Origin: Aurelia coerulea
Taxonomy: Eukaryota > Cnidaria > Scyphozoa > Semaeostomeae > Ulmaridae
Direction: 5' to 3'
Assembly (NCBI GenBank): GCA_039566865.1
Contig: CM076961.1
Location: 7,153,501 to 7,217,500, forward strand
DNA length: 64,000 nucleotides
Part shown: piece after piece, positions 1 to 13,600 of the stretch
Numbering within the stretch: position 1 is the first letter of the stretch
Layout of the letters: the number at the start of each line of letters is the position of its first letter
The notes under the pieces: model-generated
What the model saw: only the letters and a program-made list of their open reading frames with translations
Database searches by the model: none
Told to the model about the DNA's origin: nothing
Translations under genes and position numbers: made by a program

Positions 1-126
1 TTCGAAGTCTTTAAATTCGTATAAAAAGGTGGGTGTAAAATTCTATGACCCCTTCCTTTTAATCGAATGGTAGACTCACGACATTGTCCGAGTTATTGCA
101 GCAACTACAGCAACGGCAATAACCGC

Positions 127-162
<36 letters not shown>

Positions 163-172
163 AACAACATAG
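127..172. repeat. (AAC)n microsatellite
   Basis: About 15 near-perfect AAC units, ending in AATAAC variants. Confidence 0.9.
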
Positions 173-265
173 TTTTGCTCAAACTGGGACTTTTGGACTT
201 TCATATTAGGGTGGCCAGACCCAGATTTTTGCTGTGGCATAGTCAATGCAACCTTCAACAGTTGC

Positions 266-440
266 AATTTCTTATTGTTGCGGTGAAGCTCCTGGAAACT
301 ACTTGGCTTTCAAAATGGGGAACTCCTGGTTCAACTTGAAAGACTTTTTAATGTATGGATTGAGGAAACATTCATCTGGATACCAGGGACTTTTCTTCAT
401 GGCTAATATCACTGAAAATTTGAATCTGAGGCATTTTAAC
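266..440 (+). repeat. Dispersed repeat, copy 1
   Basis: Shares phrases such as GTTGCGGTGAAGCTC, AACTCCTGGTTCAA, TCTGGATACCAG and TAACATCACTGAAAA (with small differences) with 28195-28355, in the same orientation. The family is unknown. It has no convincing coding content. Confidence 0.6.
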
Positions 441-585
441 ATCTGAGGCTTGAGCCCGCAACTTAGGCCCATCGGCCATTGCCTGGAACATTTTGGCTTT
501 CGTTCAGTGTGGCTGTGGTTTCCACATCCGAATACGAAATCGAGGGAAACAATTTCGCTCTAAGTTTCAATGCCAGAGTCCATTG

Positions 586-760
586 ATTGATTTGATTTGA
601 TTTCATTTATTTAGGGAGGGTAACCCTTCAGCAAGTGCTGGTTTTCGAGGGGTCCTCCATCTACGATACAATACAGTGAATTGTAATATAATACGAAGAA
701 AAAGCCAAATTACAATTACGTGGAAAGTTGAATTAATCTATTGGAATATAGTGTTAAAAT
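586..760 (-). mobile_element. LINE 3' end remnant
   Basis: Begins with tandem TTTGATTTGATT and TTTCATTTATTT, followed by AGGGAGGGTAACCC. This layout resembles the simple-repeat 3' tail and UTR of an antisense CR1/L2-type LINE. No coding part remains. Confidence 0.4.
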
Positions 761-1451
761 CAATTTACAAGGTATCTCAAATATATTATCTACACATCAG
801 TCTAGGCTATTGAATGCAGTGCCATCCATGATTTGTGGTTTGAGCATCCATCAGTCTATCAACGTATCCATAATTCTTCTGTCGGACTTTCAGAAATCTT
901 GAATAGTTAGCGTTTTCTACATTTCAATTCATTTGACAATGTGATATCGTCAAATTTCTAAATCATAAACTAGAAGAGTTACAGACTTTTGCTTGGTACC
1001 ATACTGTAGACATCCATAAACTATGGCTTTCTTGAAAACTTATTTTATGTTCCGTAACTAAATTTAGAAACTTTGATAGTTTAAAGTTTAGAAACTTTTC
1101 CTTGAATTCTTAAAAAGGATGAAAAACACACTAAATTCTGAAAATATTGAAGATTTCAGAAAAGTCTAATGGTAGCAGTATAGCCAAATAATTAAAGCTT
1201 CTTTGAAGGCATTCAGTTCAAATAATTAGGACACATATTTTACATCACGCTTTTTCAAGGTTTGGAGTCTATTCTATAACAACTCAAAATTGAGCTGAAG
1301 CCTCGATCAGGCAACAGAGTTGGAATTTTTCTGATCAATTTCATAGCTTTTACAGTATTATTTCTCAAATAGTGAATACATTTTTTGATTCACCCGTTTC
1401 AATAATAATTCGAGGTTTAAATGTACTTAATAATATGATATTCTTTTATAG
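761..1451. other. Intron; degraded copy of a palindromic repeat
   Basis: About 940-1070 is related, in inverted sense, to the centre of the palindromic element at 20585-21095 (shared pieces: CATAAACTATGG, TACAGACTTTTGCTT). Otherwise nothing is recognisable up to the exon acceptor at 1451. Confidence 0.4.
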
Positions 1452-1620
1452 GAGTGACTACACAGCCCTGAGAGTTGCATTGCCTCCAAAACAAGAGCAT
1501 GTGATTATGGTTAGGATGTCAACAATCCAAGAAGCTGTTTATCGCAAGTTTCTCACAGTGATGCAAGAAAGCTATGGAGATCAATTGAATCCAATCAGAA
1601 TATTTGCTGTTTGTAGCAAG
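1452..1620 (+). CDS. RAD54L2: RAD54L2-like exon a
   Basis: First visible coding exon. The acceptor is TTTTATAG and the donor GTAAGT. It enters with one base of a split codon and then encodes [18 protein letters not shown]...IRIFAVCSK, the linker that leads into the second helicase lobe. It ends in phase 0. No earlier helicase exon can be seen in 1-1451. Confidence 0.85.
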
Positions 1621-4600
1621 GTAAGTCAAAATGTTTCAATTGTGTTTCTATTTTTGAGTTGTTACTGTATCGGATGAGTCCAGAACAATGTATCCACTGT
1701 GTGAAGATCATGCTACAAAAACAATAAAGCCAATTTAAAAATTACAGAAGCGCTGTCTGGCTGAAGGCTTAACTTAATTTCTAAAATATATTCATGATGT
1801 ACAAAGCAGTATCTTTATCTCAAATGAAGAATTTCCGAAAATTAGCTTCTGTGGGTTTTGGCTATAAATGTTTAGTATAATCCACTTTTGTTGAAATGGC
1901 AAAAGCTAATTTTTTGCTTTCTAATGACACGGAAATGTAATTATGCTCTTCCATCATTGCTGAACATCAAAACGTTAAAATTTAAATAATAGTAAACTTC
2001 AAATTATTCGCTGTCTTTGGCAGATTCAGAAATACCGGGTGACCCAGAAAAAGTGACCCAACGCAATCTGTTACAGAAAATTAAGTAAGTGGCCGATTGA
2101 AATGCTTCAGACGTTGTTCTGTCGCTAAAAGACTAGCTTATGCTATGAGTATTTTTCGAAATTTTTTTCGGCATGGTAAATTTCCAAAATTAAAGATTTT
2201 GAGAAAAAGAGCATGCCTGAAATCCTCAAAAAGTCGTCAAAAACAGGGGATTGATTTACAGCCATTTCAAATCTTCAAAACAACGAGGAGCGTGTTTAAT
2301 TTCAACCTGGGAATAGGTAACCCAGTCGGAAGTCTTCAGAGCAATTTTATAGTCCCTAGGTACTTAAAAGTATTCTCAGGCAGAATGAAACGCGCTCCTC
2401 GTTGTTTTGAAGATCTGAAATGCCTTCAAATCGATCGCCTGTTTTTGACGACTTTTTGAGAATTTCAAGCCTGCCCTTTTCCTCAAAATCCTTAATTCGG
2501 GAACTTTCCCCGGCCCAAAAAATTGCGAAAAATACTTATAATGTAGGCTAGTCTTTTAGGGACAGAACAACGTTTGAAATATTTCAATCTGCCATCTACT
2601 TTTTTTTCTATGACAGATTGCGTTGGGTCACTTTTTTATGGGTCACTCGGTAGGATGTTTGGCTAAATCCTGACTTCAGAGCGAAAATAATGCACCTAAA
2701 GCTGTAAGAAAAATATAGAGAAAAAAGCCTTTTTCCATACGATGTTTCAAACAGTTGATTCTTTTTTTCTGACTCACCTGGCAGATAGTTATTTCTAAGA
2801 ACCTTCAGAATACAAAGCCCTTCATATCAAGTTATTTTGCTGCATTTTTAAACTGTGGTTGTTGCTTGCTCAGTGATTGTGCTCTTGCCTGCCGATATGA
2901 GGGTTGATGATTTGTGATTTGAATCGCTCTACTGTTTCAAAGCCAGAGCTTTCTACAGTGAAGGCAGTTACCAACTCTCTTGTATCCGTCGATAATGAGG
3001 TGTGTTCACATCAACAGAACGGACCAGAACACTACTTTGATAACCATAGCTTCTCCTTCTTTCAAACTGATACCTTCGGATGGTAAATCGATAAACAAAA
3101 ATGTGCAAAGAAACAAACAAAAGCGTATTGGACATCTATACTTAAAAGATCGTTCCTTAAGCAGTCATTGTCCTGAAGCTACTGTTATCTTGGTGTTAAG
3201 GTGACTCTGCTTTCCGCTCTGATGATCGTGGAAAGCCAGCCTGCAGAAATCTTCCTCTCCAGAAACTTATCAATTGCTCTGTAACCAATCGGGCTATCAA
3301 CATTCTGCAGACAGTATGTTATTGCCCATATTCGTGGCAATCGAAAGTTTAACAAAGTTGTTTGTTTGTGAAGCTTTTGAGAACGCACATTTTAAAGTAT
3401 TTTACTGGTTTCTGAAGAACTTCATTTTCCACTTCTCTAATATACAGATTTTCAGCAAAATTTTTTAGCACTAATATGTTCATAGAGACACGTGCCGAAT
3501 TCGAAGGCAATAGCTTGGTTAGATTTTCCACATTAAAATATTTAAGTTTAGTAGGCTACACAACAAGGAACAACAGGGAAACTGGTCAGTTATCGATAGG
3601 CAAGTGCGAAATAATCAGTGAGGCACTTGCAAACATGTGTGAAACAAGTCACCATTCTTTGAGAATGGCAATTCAAAACCTATCTTTTTCTTGCAAACCT
3701 GATTCAGTTGGTTCCAGAGCAATTAATAAGTTTCTAGAGTGGAGGGTTTCTTAAAGCCGGCATTGCGTGCTGATCAGGGTGGAAAGCAGAGTTACCTTGA
3801 ATTGGACAATTTTGCAAATAGCTCAATTTTGTAGTTCTTCCGGCTATTAGTGATTTAAGTATATTTGAAATATACCTACGGGATATGTTTTGCCAAGTGA
3901 TGTACAAAAAGGTGGATAAGAGTTGAAGTGTATGTCATCAAAATGTTCTCGTTATAGATCTGCAATAACCTGATTATGTAATTTCTTCCTTTTACAGATG
4001 TGGAATCATCCTGATATTTTGTATAAAGCAATGAAAGCTGATGAGTCGAAGAGAGTTGTAAGAAAATATTGTCACTTATGTCTCGCTCAATTGCTACGCT
4101 GACCACCCCCCTGGCAGCCTAGGGGTCAACAAACATTACCTGCACAAATGCCCGGGGGTCGGGCAAATTTTATGTGGCGAATGCCCGGGGACCGGGCACT
4201 TAAGAAAATGCCATATTCCCAGTTAGTGTATGAAAAAAAGCTCCTGCTTTTGTCAAATGCCACTCAAATGCCCGGGAGCCAGAGGAAAGTGGCGTTGAAA
4301 TGCCCAGGGGCCGGGAATATTTTTGGGCAAATATACGGGTTTGTTTGGAGGGGGGGGGGGGGTGGTCAGGGCAGGAATTGAACGAGACATCAGCATTGAA
4401 TGGCTATAACGTGTACAAATGAAAAGTTTGTATGGAATTCTATGCATTTGACAAATTCAAAATTCGTGAGTCAACACTGCTTGATTTGTACAAACCAAAA
4501 GTAGCGAAAATGCATTGGTTTGAATGTATATATTACAGATTGCTTGTTGTGTTTTTAGAAGATGCCAATCGGCTATTAAAGGCTCAATTTTTCCTTACAA

Positions 4601-7600
4601 GGAGTACTGAGCTGCTTTTCTGAAAGACTATTTACTTCTTCGTAATGTACTTCAACCCTATATCTGAATAGACGGAAATCACTGTTCGGAAATCTTTCCT
4701 GGAAGAACTTCAATCTGAAGTAACAGGCTATAGTCATGTGTACTAAAATGATATATAATTGTTTCCTGTAGGCCTTATTTGAAACTGATGTCGATGTGGT
4801 AAGCGAAGACGGAACGAAAGTGAAGAACAGCAAAGGAGCAACAAAGTGGGTAAGAAATTCACCTGCATTAACCAACGATGATATTCCTATGGCATTTGGT
4901 GGTGAATCAAAGTCACTTCTTTTGAAGGTGACCGATTGGGTAAGTTATGATTTCTATCTTTTATGTTTTTGAGAGTCATTCGATATTGGGTTACTGATCC
5001 GCCATATTCAATGTGATAGAATTGAGAATCGATGCTAATCCAATGTTATACTAACCAATGAGACTAAGCGTTTGAATAATTTCTGTTTTCTCTCAATGAT
5101 TTCCAAAATCCCTTCTTTGCTAAAAATCAGTGACAGTCTGATTGAAGGAAGTCTCACACGTGGCAGTTAAGTACGGGGCGAGTAGAAATCCGTGTTTAAA
5201 ATGCCACTGCTCCTGCTCCCTGACGTAAGACGATCATGTTGAAAAATGTATCAATCAAGAGGTGGACATGTTTGTATATATTTTAAAATTTACCTGACCG
5301 AAATCGGCCACTCTGTTCTGAAATTATGAAGGATTTTCTCGTGAAAGCTTCTTTAAGAAACCTTCAAAGTGTACCACAAATCAGGAACAAATTTTCTGCC
5401 TGACAGCAATGACTTCAACACATTGTAGTTATCCCCTTGGGAGGATGAAATCGCCTGGAATGATGTTGCTATGTTCTCAGGGATGATACTTTTGTCCTCC
5501 CAAAGGGATACCACATTGTAGAGCACGCTAAAGTCTTTGTTGTAAGAAAGAAAATCTGATTGTGATGTTGAGCCAGTTTTGAACTTTTGATTTGATTTCA
5601 TTTCATTTCATTTTAAATTCTTTAAACAGGGTTAAATATACAGTTAAATACTGAGATGAAGGGATCTTTTTGAGAAATGCCTAATATTCCAAAATAAATA
5701 GTCGATTTCAGTCAGGTATGTTATTATTGCCTTGTTATCCAATGAGCAGTAGTCTTTCAAACAGGGGTTGTTTTTTCTGACTTTCCCCCTGTAAATGGTT
5801 TCCCCAGTCGTCAGTGGGGTTGAAGAAGCATATAAATTACCACAAGATTGTTTCAACTATCTTTCGTTGAAATTCACCATTTTTTTAAAGGTTCACCAAT
5901 GATCAAATCAAACTTGCTGTAGCATTTCATGTATTTTATATGGCACATAATTTAAGTCACACGTAAATTATGAAGACTGCATTCGCTGAATCCCGGGTCA
6001 AAATAATAATTCTATGTTGAAATGTTTAATAAGTTTGATAAACGCAAAGCAATGAGGTTAGTGATGATTCTGAGAGCCAAGGAATTTCGTACTGTATTTG
6101 GGATTTCCGATGGCCACTTTTTGATTGGGTGTTTCTTTACACCTAATAAATGTTCATGTAATCCCAGATCGTTAATATTCATAGCAACTAATGCAAACTA
6201 TAAGTGAGGTAAAGGGGCAGGATCATTTAACTGTAAACAATCCTGTTATGTCCATGATATATATTTTTCAGGCACGTGTGCATTGTGTTCTGCCCAAATT
6301 TGTGTGGACGGGGTGAATCCACACTAGAGTTCCTTCTGAACATCGCCGATATCTCTGTAATCTTACGACATATGAATGATTCGTGTGTTTGTTTCTTCAC
6401 TACATTCGAAGTCCATCTTCAAAATAACACTTTCATTTTGAGAAGATTAGTGGAAAATCTGTGTGATGTGGCCTAATGGAACCTGCAAAATTTTCGTTTT
6501 CAAAGAAGTTTGTATATTTAATGTGGCCCAGCCCCTTTAAGATTTGCTTCAGCACTCACAACTTTGGTCTCATTGATTTTGCAGGCCAAAGAAGTATTCG
6601 AGGAGCATAATTTCAAGGAAGGAGTAATAGAAACCAGTGGGAAGCTTATTGTCCTCTTGGAAATTTTAAATGATTCGCTTTCAAAGGGCGATAAAGTCTT
6701 AGTTTTCAGGTTAGCTTTTTCATAATATATTATAGATACTGCTCCCATCAATAATCATCAAAGGCGACAAAAATAGCAAGTAGCAGCACTCAGACCAATT
6801 GGCTTTAAATCTGAATCAGAAATCACTTTGCTTTGGCTTCATTGTATATTTCCTCTCAAGAGACAGGACTTCTGAAAAATCAAAGCATAATTAACAAAAT
6901 TCAAACCGCAAGGTGCCGAGCGAACGAAAAAGAAAAAGGAATGTAAATAGAGACATGAAAATTTGCAAATGCGTTGATTAATGAGTCAATTAGAGATTTG
7001 CACTAACTATTTCGTTAGGTTTTGATGCAAAGAAACTGAAACTTCAGTGAAGGTCAAATCATGATGAAACTGATATCAGCGAAAGTTTCCCTCGTAATTG
7101 CAATTTAATGACTAGTTTCCAGTCTTCTGGAATTTTATTTATCTTACTAATCGGTCATATTGGGCAACTGACGACACTACATAATGGGCGACACTACTCT
7201 AAACCTTGTCCGTGAAGCATGATTTTAGACTCAAAAAGGTAAAATTACGAACGAAAAAAAGTTGTCTTTGGTGCTTTTACCGTGAAAAGATGGATTGAAA
7301 ATTAAGTAAATAACGCTATGAAATCGTAATCCAGTATTTTTCTTTTAGTCAAAGCTTGCTTACATTGGATTTGATTGAGGACTTCCTCGGCCGAATCCCT
7401 GTGGTTGAACATGATCCTGTGTCATGTTCTAAAGAACAGCAAAACAGAGCATGGACCAAGAATATAGACTATTTTCGTACGTAGGCGTTGATTTGTTTGC
7501 TCTTTCTTACGTAGATGTATACTTTGTACTTACATTCAGTGATCTATTAAGCTGTTCAGTATGGAAGGAGGCTCCAGGTCTAGCATCACACTAACACCAC

Positions 7601-10600
7601 CTTCCTCTAATTTAGAGCTCTCGCTAGTGATCTATTCATTCATTCAGTGATCAATTAAACTGTTCAATGGGAAAAGAGGCTCCAATTCTACCGGGTGAGC
7701 CAGAAAAAAGAATCCCCGCTTGGAAGGCCACTGCTCCACGAATATCAAAGCAATAGTATTGAAAACTGTCTTGTTTCATTGCCAATATGTTCAATTAGGT
7801 TCAGTAATTTACCCGGCCTTAATCGGCCATTCCTTCCCGTAGATATGAGTGATTCTCTGCATAAAGCCCCTTCCAAAAACCTGCAAAAACGAATGAAAAC
7901 AATGAGCAAATTTTCCTTCGTAAAACTGGTGACACTCACGTAAATTCATGTAATTTTTCCTCTTGGGACAATGGATTCCTTTGAATAGCTCATCGATACC
8001 AGCAGGACGATTTGTTTCAAAGTCATTGTTGTAAGGCCATTGTTTAGGCAGAAATGTAAGGGAAATTTGTTCATGATTCTGGGCACGTTTTGAAGGTTTT
8101 TTGAAGAGGCTTTCTCGAGAACTTCCTCATAATTTGAGAATGGCGTAGCCGATTTCATTCAGGTAAATTTTATAGTAGATTTGAAAATTCTACCATTAAA
8201 CTATATGTTTGCCGATATCATTGTCTTGATATCCAGGGAGCCTTGACCTTTCAAACGGGCATTCTTTTTCTGACTCACCCGGTAGCATAAAAATAACACC
8301 ATCTTGCTCCAATTTAGAGCTCTCGCTAGTTCGTGCCATAGAATGTTTCCACGATTACAAATTCGACTTGATTGCATGTTTTGGTCTGGTAGATGACTAA
8401 TGGTGATCTGGTAAATGGCTTTACTGTGACTTTGATATGACTGTACATGAAAAGAACGAAGTGTGCAGCAGCCAGCCATTTACCAAAGCGAATTGCTTTT
8501 CAAATTGTTAAAATGGTCTGTGTGTCTAGAAGTTATTTGTCCATTGACTCGATTTCCAAGTGAAAATCTTCGTCTTTTGCTCGAATTTTTAACTATGGAA
8601 ACGTTGAATATTTTGCAGCAGTTTTGTGACTTCTTTTGAGCCAAATCATCTGCTTTTTGATCAATTTATTTACCTTTTTCTTCAGCACCTTCCCTTCTGT
8701 TTGCTGAATACCATCAGTTGATTAACATAATTTTCATTGTCTTTAAAGCGCGAGAGCAGAAACTTTGTGCGCGTGCGCGGAATTTTGTTATTTTTTTTTT
8801 TTCTATATCACCATAACAATTTCTAACCAAAAAAACATATAAACACTGTGTACCATTCGCAACGGGAAAGAACTCAGGGTTATCTTGCTCCCATTGCGAA
8901 TGGTACTTACAATTCAACAATTATATTTATACAACTAACAAAAGACTAAAACACCACAACAAAGCACAAATCAACAATAATAGGAAAGAACACTACAACT
9001 AGGGACAAAATAAAGGCTGCTTATACCTTTCTCACACCTGCAAGCCAAACGAGCCCAAATTAAAACTATCTTCAGAACACGTTTAATCGTTGGTCAATCC
9101 AACAAAATGGAAACCGTTTAAATTTGGTCAAATGTAACTTGACCCCCTAGCTTGCTCCCCTAGCTTGCTCAGATTGTAACTTTGAGACCCCCTAGCTCCC
9201 TGCAACTGATCCCAAAATAAGGCAACATTTGATATTTTCTTCATTGGGCCTTCAACACTTGATTTATCATTTCTTAAAGCTTATGTATCCAAACACTTCC
9301 TTATATCAGATTGATCGATGACATTATTTTGACGGAGTTTCTGCTCTCTCCTTTGAAGCATGATATTGGGCATCTTTGTGGAATTTTATTGAATGTCATC
9401 ATTCCTCATACAGGTATTGATGGGAGCACGACATCTTCAGAAAGAGAAAAGTTGATAGATTCTTTTAACAGAAAAGACAACAAACTGGCCAAGCTATTCA
9501 TGCTGTCAACCCGGTTAGTACTGTTTTCATGGCAGGGATGGAAAAAATAATTTAATTTCTGGGACCAAAACATGTCTCCAAAAATATCCACTTTTTGACA
9601 GGTCATCATATGTAATGAATTGGACAGAATTTGAAGACTGATTTTCAATCTTTAATCACAATCGTAAATGATACTTGTTGGGCAAACTTTGTTTATTTTT
9701 CAGCTGACCAATTCCAGACTTGTAAACAGTATCTTTCGTATAAGATTCCTTGGTCGGGTAACAGCCTAAATTTATATAATAACTGCTACTATTAAAGAGA
9801 AACTGCTTTATTTTGACGTAAAATTAACTTTCCATTTTTCATTTTCCTGTCCTTATTCCTGTTTCTTTCTTCTTTCTATTCTTTCTGGAGACCTGAAAAA
9901 TTCCTGGGACCATTTGTGCTGTGGTCCGCTATTTTTTCCACCTCCAATCCTTGCCAAAACAACTTGAAAAAAATTTCATTTCTCTCTTTTCTTCTCCGAC
10001 CAAGCATCCAAAATACAGTGCAGGAAACTTCACGCTACTCTTTTCCCTTGCCCCCCTGCCCCCCCCCCTGAACAATGTTGGTCCGAAGCACTGATCACCA
10101 GATATCACGAAAATCGCTTTGGCTGCGTTGTTGTGCCCTTGAGAAATGCGTAATCACGCAAGGAACCAACATTGTAAGGGGGAGGGGGGGGAGAGCTGAG
10201 CAAAAATATGTGATTTTTTTCAAGAGTTTTGGCAAGGATTGTCTGTTTCATGGTGTTCTACATCTTTTCGTAACCCTTGATGGTGTCTATGCCCTTGAAC
10301 TAAAAGAGCGTAATAGACGTTTGAGAGGTTGAAAGAAATAGATACTCCATATACGAATATCCATCCACAGTACATATGAATCTTTTAAATTAACAATTTG
10401 GTTGAAAGTTACCCTGACCTGTTGGCGGTGCCTTTTTGTATGCAATTCTACCTAGAGAGTTGGTGACTCTCCTCACGCTTCGTAGCTGGTTAGGCAGGCC
10501 GGCGACTTGAACCATCAACCTTCATATTGGTAGTCAAGTGTGCTACCACTGAGCCATCCCCGCTACAGTTCAATTTGTGCTGCTTCTCAAAAAGTTTCAC

Positions 10601-13600
10601 ATTGAATCGCCTTGTAGAATTATTTGAAAGTGTTGATCGTTTTCAGACCTTATTTTTATTAACAGTGCTGGATGCCTTGGTATCAACCTCATTGGTGCAA
10701 ACCGTGTTGTTGTGTTTGATGTCTCATGGAATCCATGTCATGATGCACAAGCTGTGTGCAGGTAAAAAATATAGTTGTTTAGAACTAACTTAATTCCTAT
10801 TCGACTCATTGTTCTTTTTGGTTTAAACGCTATCTTGTGCCTATTTTGCAAATTTTAATTCAAACACAGGTAAGACATTCTTCTTTGGAAACTTTATCTG
10901 AAGAATTGTCAAGTACTGGGATCCTGGATCTCAGCACCTCAATTCTCACTGTCGTGAAATTCTGATCGTACCTGTACGAGCAATCGATCTAACAACCTAA
11001 AAAACAACATTGATGCTGAACCCTAAATTTGCCCCCCCCCCCCTCCTTGTAGACTTTTTGTTATAACTCTACCAGGAGAAAAGGTTATGGCCTGGCAACG
11101 TTCCGACATTTTGCTGCTACTTATTGTGCAACGACTCATGAAGCTTCATATAAATAGTTTGGCAAAAGAGGAGAGGGAGACAATTTTCCGGGACTGACTC
11201 TGAAAATGGCCAATTTCTCATATATTTATTTCCGCGAAAAAGTAGTAAACTGGCAATATTTTGTAAATATATTTGCTAAGGTGGCTTTATTTGATATAAT
11301 CTATAATAATTCTCATGTTTGAATGGAAATTGTGCTCGAAATTAAATTTTATCCCATTTTTCCTTATTTTTAGCAAAAGTAGCTGATTACTCATCAAAAA
11401 TAATACTTCTATCGCCATAGAAAAATGAAACTAAACGTATCGGGCCGTGCCCTTCGTCAGTAGTCAAATATAGACTATTCGTCCATAGTTCCTTATTTTT
11501 GCCGATCTCGCCACTTTTCTTGACCACACAAAGAAAAATGTTCATGCAAGCAATAATGATGGCTAATTTTAGGTTAATTTTGATATTCCCAGAAAGTACA
11601 TGCCTAGGGCTATTAGTACACCAAATCTTGTTGCTCTATCTATTTATAGGGGGTCCAACCAAAATAGCCAAATTTTCATGTCCAAATATCTCCCTAGAAA
11701 TACATTGAATGAGTTGTATAAATTGTATGTTCGACCCCACCTAAATTACGGCGATGTAATTTATCATGTACATGTACCACAGGGAATGGATGGTTCTGAA
11801 AATTACATGATGGAAAAACTTGAATCTGTTCAATATTCTGCTACCCTAGCAGTGACAGGAACTTGGAGAGGAACATCTCGGGAAAGGTTGTGCAATGAAC
11901 TTGGATGGGAATCGTTGAGCTCAAGAAGATGGAATAGACGTCTTATTCTTTTTTATAAATTTGTCAATAATTTGACCCCTGATTATACAAGGAACCCTAT
12001 TCCACCATTGCATGAAAATAACTATTTTTTTCGGAATCCGCCAGTAGTAGGGCAAATAAAGGCTAGAACAGACAAATTTAAATCTAGTTTCTCCCCTGAC
12101 TCTTTGACTGAATGCAATAAGCTTGATCCCGAAATAAGAGAATCCCCCTCTGTTAGCGTTTTTTGGAAAAAATTATTTTCTCAAATTAGGCCTCCTGCTA
12201 ATTCTGTATATGGTATTCATAACCCAAGGGATTGCATGTTTAACACAGTTAAAGGTGGGGCTAAGCAAACTCAATTTCCACAAATTTAAACATAATTTTA
12301 AAGATACAATCAAACCAATGTGTCCAGTAAACGATGGCATAGAGGATACGGAGCATTTCTTGCTGCTCTGCAATTCTTTCAGAAAGCATAGCTGCAGTCT
12401 TCTCGCTGGTGTCTATGATGTACTTGAAGCTTATGGATATTCTGAGGGTTCAGATATCAATATATTGCAACTTCTTCTGTACGGAAACAAAAATTTGCCC
12501 TTGGAAGCCAACAAATTAATCTTGAATTTAACAATTAAGTACATTTCTGAAATGGAACGATTTGGTTGAAGGTTACTGGAATGCCTGAATAGAGCACCCA
12601 AATCCCTTCTGTATGTGTCTGTTTTTAGTAATTTGTTTTTGTTTTGTTTTTGTCTGTTTGTTTGTCTGTTTGTTTTTTTGTTTGTTTTCTTTCTGCAATT
12701 ATGTGTCTGAAGGAAGCTTGCAACCAAATAATAGATTTTACATTGCCTTTCTTGATTCTAAACCTTGCAAATTTTCACTCGAAATTGTTTGGTTGCAAGA
12801 TGCCGTAGCTTGTAGCTCTGGTTGTCTAGTTTATATAAATGTACTTTTTCAATGTTTTTCTTCTTTTTAAGGCCTCGGGGTTGACATAGTATTTTGCTCC
12901 TCTTGGTATCGTAGTCGTAGTTGTTGTAAAGTAGATTAAGTAGTGTAGGTAGTAATCTGTCATGTAAATTTTTTAGATTGAATATATAGATATATAAAAA
13001 ACAAGATAGGACGCGTCAGATAGCCCATCCACTATAGGGTTAACTGATTATTTTTCAAGGGCATATAATATCGTAGCTCCCAAGGCAGGATTATTGCTGC
13101 AGGTTAGTATAGGTAGTGTGACAACTGGCACTTAATAATTGATAAGTTCTGAGTGTACATTGTGAAACATTTATCATTAACCTTTCTTGCTTCTCTTGCC
13201 AATATGTACTTATATGTTCTTTGTCTCTATTTAATTATGTAGTTTTCTAATATTGCTCATATCAACCTCTTGACAATGTTCTTCTTAACTTTTCAGAGTT
13301 TATCGATATGGACAACAAAAACCTTGCTACATATACAGACTTGTGTCATCAAACACAATGGAGAAACGGATGTACTATCGTCAGATTTCAAAGCAGGGAG
13401 TATCAGGTGAGCTCTTGAAGCCTGTTTGCACTCATATTTGGTGATACTGGCAATCTTTACGTTGTTAGGTCACATGGCATGTTTCACTGCAAGAGCTGTT
13501 TAGCCCTTGCATCCATATGTGAACAACATTGTCCAATTATAAAAAAACATGAGATGGCATGTTTTCAAGATGTCAAATCTTGTTGGTTCTTCTATAGGTT

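Larger units (their letters stand above)
1..591. other. Intronic/upstream stretch with AAC microsatellite and dispersed repeat
   Basis: No helicase exon is visible here. It holds an (AAC)n run at about 127-172 and a dispersed repeat at about 266-440 that recurs at 28195-28355. The 90-residue frame through the AAC run is poly-Asn and not a gene. Confidence 0.5.

Noticed and set aside
67..339. 90-codon frame with poly-Asn
   Set aside because: The Asn run is the AAC microsatellite. No homology, no splice context and the frame is chance.
2097..2459. 120-codon frame
   Set aside because: It lies completely within the palindromic MITE at 2035-2650, and the palindrome explains the open frame.
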